Positions 60,116 to 64,000 of a DNA stretch of 64,000 nt are shown here, one piece after another. Position numbers and translations under genes: made by a program. Source of the DNA: Bradyrhizobium tropiciagri. GTDB lineage: Bacteria; Pseudomonadota; Alphaproteobacteria; Rhizobiales; Xanthobacteraceae. The notes under the pieces are model-generated. The model worked only from the letters and a program-made list of their open reading frames with translations. It was not told the DNA's origin and ran no database searches. The DNA lies in contig NZ_JAFCKF010000005.1 in NCBI RefSeq assembly GCF_018130545.1, positions 682,001-746,000 of the forward strand, read 5' to 3'. The stretch's first letter is position 1. Each line of letters begins with the position of its first letter.

Positions 60116-61750
60116 CTAATTGAGGAGGTAGACGTCGAAGCTCTCGTCGGTCTTCGCCGGGTCGAAGCGGCGGATCATCGTGGTCGCTGCGCGGAAATCG
60201 CTGATCTCCGCGGCTGAGGCGTGGAACGTTCGCCAGTCCTTGCCTTCGTCATAGGTCTGGTCCGGCGTGATCTCATCGAGCCGGTAGGCCAGCAGGATGA
60301 TGACGGGCGCACCACGCGTGTCGTGGAGCTCGCGGGCCAGTCGCAGCGTCTCGCCGAGATCGCTGTCCATCCTGCCCTTGCGCGAGAAGATCACGACGCT
60401 GCGGAACCTGTGGTCGCGCGCGAGATAGAGCGGGTTCTTGACGTAGTAGGGCAGCGCCTCGACCAGATATTCCGGCTCGCTGAGGATGATTGCGTCGGTG
60501 AGATCAGGGCGTGAGGCGATCAGGCGGCCCAGATCGGCGCTGCGGCTTGCGACCACGCCGCTGACGGCATTGCGCAGATCGTTGATGCCTGCGGCGGTCT
60601 GGATCGCCAGCACCAGCAGCAGCGAGATGAGTCCGATTGCCGGCAGCAGTCCGGCGGATGCCGCAGTGATCTTGCTCCAGCCGATCCAGTACATCGCGAT
60701 CAGGAAGCACAGAAAGACCGCGGCGTGGCGGTAGGCGCCGTTCGCGGCGACCGCGAAGAACAGCGATGTCAGCAACAGCGCGGCGATGGCGGCGAGAAAG
60801 GCTGGCCGCCGCGGCAATAGCCCGAGCGTCGCACCGAACAGCAGGGCCGATCCTGCGATTCCCGGCAGCAGATTGGCAAACAGCGCGCCGAGCGACGTCG
60901 CGCCGGGGTTCACCAGCGACAGGATTGCGGCCGTCAGCGGAGACGCGTGCGACCAGTCCCGGGCCGCGGCATCATTATAGGTCGGAAGCATCGTCACGGC
61001 GCAGATCGCGACGCCGATCGTGGCGATGATCGCATTGACTACAAAATTGGTCAGGTGCGGCGACCAGCGCCAGCCGTGAACCTCGAGCAGGTCGAGCAGC
61101 CAGAACAGTAGCAAGGCGCCGACCATGATCGCGCCGACGACATTGGTGTTGGCGAGCAGGAACAGCAGCACGCCGAGCACGACGCCGCGGTCGCGGTGTA
61201 CGGGATAGCAGGCGGCGATCGCGAACAGGAACAGCGCCGAGATGCCGTAATTCCTCGCCATCACGACATATTCGAACAGCAGCGCGTGGCCGGTGATCAG
61301 CAGCAGGACCAGCGGCCGCGGAAATGGCGACCGGAAGATCAGCAGCGCGACCGTGACGAGCCCGATCGCGAAGGCAACACCGGGCAGCACCTCGACCCGG
61401 CCGACCGCGGCATGCGCGCCGCGTAGCAGCAGATACCAGAGAGCAGGGTGGCCTTCGCCGTGCAGCCCTCGCAGCATCGCGATCACGTCGTCGCCATCAA
61501 GGGCGATGGTGAGCGCGCGGACCTCGTCGCGCCACATCACGTGACGGGAAATCTGGAAGCCGACCAGCGCGATCCATCCCGCCAACAGCAGGAGGTCCGG
61601 CCAGGACCGGCGGTCCCGCTTCGGCGCGAACAACCAGTCGTCCAGGATTTGCAAAGAACGGGTCAATGAATCCTGCTGTGCCCTGGAACGGTAACGCCGG
61701 ACCGCGGCGCCATCTGCGGTTTCGTCATTTGTGTTAACAGTAAAAGCCAC
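60116..61750 (-). CDS. GT-C-like integral membrane glycosyltransferase
   Basis: This 544-residue protein has about ten membrane spans and a soluble C-terminal tail of about 150 residues. After the first span lies 'RHVMWRDEVRALTIAL' with an Asp-Glu pair (75-76), followed by 'HGEGHPALWYLLLRG'. This pattern matches the first periplasmic loop of GT-C (PMT/ArnT-type) transferases that use lipid-phosphate sugars. No exact family is assigned. The start is a GTG with no clear ribosome site. It lies 41 bases from the divergent gene at 61792, so the true start may be internal. It is in an operon with the UbiA-like gene. Confidence 0.78.
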   Translation of the reverse strand: MAFTVNTNDETADGAAVRRYRSRAQQDSLTRSLQILDDWLFAPKRDRRSWPDLLLLAGWIALVGFQISRHVMWRDEVRALTIALDGDDVIAMLRGLHGEGHPALWYLLLRGAHAAVGRVEVLPGVAFAIGLVTVALLIFRSPFPRPLVLLLITGHALLFEYVVMARNYGISALFLFAIAACYPVHRDRGVVLGVLLFLLANTNVVGAIMVGALLLFWLLDLLEVHGWRWSPHLTNFVVNAIIATIGVAICAVTMLPTYNDAAARDWSHASPLTAAILSLVNPGATSLGALFANLLPGIAGSALLFGATLGLLPRRPAFLAAIAALLLTSLFFAVAANGAYRHAAVFLCFLIAMYWIGWSKITAASAGLLPAIGLISLLLVLAIQTAAGINDLRNAVSGVVASRSADLGRLIASRPDLTDAIILSEPEYLVEALPYYVKNPLYLARDHRFRSVVIFSRKGRMDSDLGETLRLARELHDTRGAPVIILLAYRLDEITPDQTYDEGKDWRTFHASAAEISDFRAATTMIRRFDPAKTDESFDVYLLN

Positions 61751-61754
61751 CTAC

Positions 61755-61768
61755 AATGTTGTAACATT
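61755..61768. promoter_or_regulatory. AATGTT-N2-AACATT dyad in a 41-bp divergent gap
   Basis: AATGTT (61755-61760) and AACATT (61763-61768) form a six-base inverted repeat with two bases between. A second TAACAT at 61784 lies eight bases before the ATG of the plus-strand gene. Both divergent genes would share this site. Confidence 0.35.
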
Positions 61769-61791
61769 ATGGGCAATCCAGGCTAACATTT

Positions 61792-62940
61792 ATGACGTCG
61801 ACGCCGGCCCAGAGGACGTTTGGGGATATCAGCCCTGCGCATCCCGAAGTGGAGTTCGCGCTGGTGCTGGCGCGGACCATCGATTCCGTGAATGCCGACC
61901 CGCAGCAGCTGCGCAGCGCGGTCTACGAGCTTGCGCGGCAGAAGCTGCAGCAACTCGCGCATGAGGATCCCAAGGAAAAAGCCCGTCTGATGCAGGCGCT
62001 GGAAGTCGCGATCGAGGGCGTCGAGGCGCATACCAGGGATAACCTGGTCGAAAGGTTCTCGGTGCCGCCCGCGCGAGCGCTACCCGCCTTTCTGGAGGCG
62101 GCGGGCGCCGCGCGGCGGATCGAGGGGCCGCAGCGGATCGATGCCGAGGAGGCCTTCGTCACCACGCTCGAGCGCGCCGAACTGCCGCGCCGGCCGCGCT
62201 GGTCGTCGTCGGCGCCGCTGCGTTACGTCGCGATGCTGGGCTTCTTTGCGCTGATCGCGGCCGTCGTCCTGCTCCAGCAACGCGGCGTGTCATTGGCGGC
62301 AGCGCGCGCGATGATCGCGGGAACGCTCGCGCCGGTGCCGGTTGAAAGCCAAAAGCCTGCAGTCGTTGCGGCGGTGCCGGCGCCGGCCGTGCCCGTCGCG
62401 CCGCCGGCACCGAAACGGCCGTTGCCGACCGCCTATGGCGTGTACGCCGAGAGCGGCGGCAAGCTCTACGAGCTGCAACTGATCCAGGGGCGCGCACCCG
62501 ATCCGCGCATCGCGATTTCAGCTGCGATCACCAAGCCGAGCGAGACCGCACTGCCTGACGGCCATCTTCGCTTCATTGTGTTCCGGCGCGAGGGCGCTGG
62601 CGGCGCCTCCGATCCGATCGACGTCCGCCTGATCGCGCGCGTGACCCAGCAGACCACGTTCGATGCGGCCGGCAAGCCGGTGGTGTCGTCTGATGACGAC
62701 ACCTGGGTGATCCGCAACATCTCGATCCCGTTCCGCGCCGCGCCGCTCAGCGAGGACCCGCAAATGTTCGAGGTCCAGCCGCGCGACGACGCGCCGCTGT
62801 CGCCGGGACGCTACGCGCTGATCCTGAAGGCGCAGGCCTATGATTTCACGGTCGAGGGCGCGGTGACCGACAAGCGGCACTGTTTGCAGCGGCTGGCGGC
62901 CGCGAATGGCGTGTTCTACTCGGAATGCGAGAAGCCGTGA
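61792..62940 (+). CDS. single-span membrane-anchored protein of unknown function
   Basis: The 382-residue protein has a cytoplasmic helical N-terminus (about 1-140) and one membrane span (about 145-165). A Pro/Ala-rich linker (KPAVVAAVPAPAVPVAPPAPK, quoted loosely) follows, then a beta-rich periplasmic domain (about 205-380) with a Cys pair near the C-terminus (KRHCLQRL, YSECEKP). The layout recalls signalling or anchoring proteins, but no family is recognised. The ATG has no strong ribosome site and sits eight bases after a TAACAT element. Its end overlaps the next small gene by 16 bases. Confidence 0.78.
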   Translation: MTSTPAQRTFGDISPAHPEVEFALVLARTIDSVNADPQQLRSAVYELARQKLQQLAHEDPKEKARLMQALEVAIEGVEAHTRDNLVERFSVPPARALPAFLEAAGAARRIEGPQRIDAEEAFVTTLERAELPRRPRWSSSAPLRYVAMLGFFALIAAVVLLQQRGVSLAAARAMIAGTLAPVPVESQKPAVVAAVPAPAVPVAPPAPKRPLPTAYGVYAESGGKLYELQLIQGRAPDPRIAISAAITKPSETALPDGHLRFIVFRREGAGGASDPIDVRLIARVTQQTTFDAAGKPVVSSDDDTWVIRNISIPFRAAPLSEDPQMFEVQPRDDAPLSPGRYALILKAQAYDFTVEGAVTDKRHCLQRLAAANGVFYSECEKP

Positions 62941-63170
62941 GCGGCGCGGCCATCCGGTTCGGCGTCGTGCTGGCGCTGTTGCTGTCGTCGCGTGCCGCCA
63001 TCGCAGCCCCCGATGCCGAGACGGCGAAGCGGTGCCTGCGCGCGGCCTACATGGTCTATCCGTACAAGCGGCCGGGGGCGGCGCCGATGAATGGCGACCG
63101 GCTGAATTTCTTTCAGCAATGCATGGCGCAGGAGAGCACCAAGTCCGCGGAAGCGCCCAAGCGCGATTGA
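62925..63170 (+). CDS. small exported protein with conserved Cys pair
   Basis: An 81-residue frame starts inside the end of the preceding gene (16-base overlap), which argues for coupling. The N-terminus is a Sec signal peptide (cleavage after AIAA near residue 27). Two cysteines (AKRCLRA and QQCMAQ) suggest a disulphide. The short mature domain contains 'YMVYPYKRPG'. I do not recognise the family. It ends within a hairpin that it shares with the convergent VanZ-like gene. Confidence 0.75.
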   Translation: MREAVSGAAIRFGVVLALLLSSRAAIAAPDAETAKRCLRAAYMVYPYKRPGAAPMNGDRLNFFQQCMAQESTKSAEAPKRD

Positions 63171-63192
63171 GCCGCAGATTGACCGCGGCTCA
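63168..63192. terminator. hairpin containing both convergent stop codons
   Basis: TGAGCCGC (63168-63175) and GCGGCTCA (63185-63192) are perfect inverted arms around a nine-base loop. The TGA of the plus-strand gene and the TGA of the minus-strand gene are the outer three bases of the two arms. There is no T-run. Confidence 0.6.
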
Positions 63193-63579
63193 ACCCGCGG
63201 ACTGTTCCGCGCGCGACCTCAGCCGGCCGAACTGGCTGCGCAGCACCAGCAGGATGAAGTGACCCGCGCCGACGCCGGCGAGACCGCCCGCGACCTTGAC
63301 GACCGCGTCGAGCAGCCGGCCGTGGCGATCCGGCGTCAGCAATTGCATCGCTTCGAGCGTGAACGAGCTGAACACGACGAACAGCACGATCAGCCCGGTC
63401 CGCCGCGGGTAGCCGAGCACGAAGGCCATCGCCATCACCGCAAACGCGGCGAAGCGCTCAATCTGCGGATGGAAAAACGTTGGACGGTCCTGGATGGGGG
63501 ACAATGTGACGAAAGCGATGAAGACCAGCGCAAGCCAGCCGGCAACCACTCCAAACGTCCTAATCTTCGAAACAAGCAA
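63190..63579 (-). CDS. VanZ-like family membrane protein
   Basis: The 129-residue protein has four membrane spans. 'LALVFIAFVTLSP' at the start, 'ERFAAFAVMAMAFVLGYP', 'SSFTLEAMQLLTPDRHGRLLDAVVKVAGG' character (quoted loosely) and the last span match the VanZ-like family, whose conserved 'E-xxQ-xxxxxR-xxxxD' pattern is visible as EAMQLLTPDRHGRLLD. The molecular role of the family is poorly known outside glycopeptide resistance, where it reduces teicoplanin sensitivity. It is convergent with the small exported protein gene. Confidence 0.85.
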   Translation of the reverse strand: MLVSKIRTFGVVAGWLALVFIAFVTLSPIQDRPTFFHPQIERFAAFAVMAMAFVLGYPRRTGLIVLFVVFSSFTLEAMQLLTPDRHGRLLDAVVKVAGGLAGVGAGHFILLVLRSQFGRLRSRAEQSAG

Positions 63580-63965
63580 TCAGATATTCCCGGTCCCTGT
63601 GCCCCGCGATGTCAGGCTGGATTTAGCGCATCGCTCGCGTCGGCGACAATTAAATGCCGGCCGAAGGTTAACTTGCCCGTCGGCCCGGCAATTGTCGGCG
63701 TGTTGCCGATGCCCTGATCCACAGCGAACGGGAAACCGCAGTTGGGCCGACGTTCTCAGTAGGATTGCCGAGGTCGCATATGCACCGTTATGGGCATATA
63801 GATTTTGATGGGACGCAATACGTTCCTGAATGTTCCTGATCCACAGCTTAGAAGTATTACCGGCGTTCTCCGTGGGTGAACGGAGTTCCCGATCGCTCAC
63901 ATAGGTTATTGCTCCCTGAGTTCCATGTGTGATGATCTCACTCTGATCTCGGGGGAGTCAGTGCA
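63580..63965. other. intergenic region before the right-edge gene
   Basis: This 386-base gap holds no convincing gene. A 13-base sequence, CCTGATCCACAGC, occurs twice as a direct repeat (63713-63725 and 63835-63847). The second half is AT-richer and probably carries promoters. Confidence 0.5.
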
Positions 63966-64000
63966 ATGAAGGACATGCAAGCGCACCTGGAAAAGCTTCG
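63966..64000 (+). CDS. start of a small rhizobial protein (C-terminus outside window)
   Basis: An ATG at 63966 follows GGGGGAG at 63951-63957 and opens MKDMQAHLEKLR before the window ends. This opening is typical of short helical proteins of unknown function in Bradyrhizobium and relatives. Only twelve residues are visible, so nothing more can be said. Confidence 0.55.
   Translation, partial: MKDMQAHLEKL

Noticed and set aside
63713-63847. 13-bp direct repeat CCTGATCCACAGC considered as an attachment-site duplication
   Set aside because: The copies are only 122 bases apart with no integrase or cargo between them.

Overview
The window is GC-rich, densely packed DNA with many ATGA start/stop overlaps. 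It has no tRNA, rRNA, transposase, integrase or CRISPR array that I can see. Gene content points to an alphaproteobacterium of the order Hyphomicrobiales, most probably Bradyrhizobium: a transglutaminase-like BTLCP protease, an 'MKDMQAHLEKLR' small-protein start at the right edge, and Wza/Wzc-type exopolysaccharide genes. This taxonomic call is inference from family recognition, not from a database search. Almost the whole window is devoted to making, exporting and decorating surface polysaccharide.

Region 1 (1-2.6 kb, minus strand): a truncated PPP-family phosphatase, a polymerase/ligase-like membrane protein, and two small envelope proteins. Region 2 (2.8-15.3 kb, plus strand): the core assembly operon. 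It encodes an outer-membrane export lipoprotein, an O-antigen polymerase-like protein, an exported low-complexity protein, a co-polymerase/BY-kinase with a tyrosine-rich tail, an exported unknown, a methyltransferase, a GT4, a second polymerase-like protein, a flippase and two methyltransferases. Region 3 (15.3-18.8 kb, minus): methyltransferase, AlgD-like GDP-mannose dehydrogenase and GT4. Region 4 (18.9-25.6 kb, plus): a PslG-like glycosidase, then a coupled trio of bi-domain oxidoreductase, heparinase II/III-like protein and GT4. Together regions 2-4 look like a complete Wzx/Wzy-type export pathway for a uronic-acid-containing polymer, but no initiating polyprenyl-phosphate sugar transferase is present in the window.

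Region 5 (25.6-42.6 kb): two tandem RTX calcium-binding paralogues, each closed by its own strong terminator. They are followed by a methyltransferase, a type I secretion ABC protein with a degenerate C39-like domain, an HlyD adaptor, a Sel1-repeat protein, a WbsX/GH99-like protein, a GT2, a second GH99-like protein with a Tat signal (opposite strand), and a GT92-like transferase. This is the most unusual part: a dedicated secretion route for RTX matrix proteins interleaved with glycan enzymes.

Region 6 (42.6-48.4 kb): a methyltransferase, the four dTDP-L-rhamnose genes arranged as two divergent pairs (rfbA-rfbB and rfbC-rfbD), and UDP-glucose dehydrogenase. Region 7 (48.6-56.6 kb): two very large GT2 proteins that converge with a 60-bp overlap, an uncharacterised protein, a GT4 and an orphan ParA-like ATPase. 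Region 8 (56.6-64 kb): BTLCP protease, a small exported protein, galE, a UbiA-family prenyltransferase next to a GT-C-like membrane protein, an anchored protein, a small exported protein, a VanZ-like protein and the start of one more small gene.

A short AT-rich element, TAACAT/ATGTTA, recurs in the non-coding gaps of this cluster, several times as a dyad or a closely spaced direct repeat. It is a candidate common regulatory signal.
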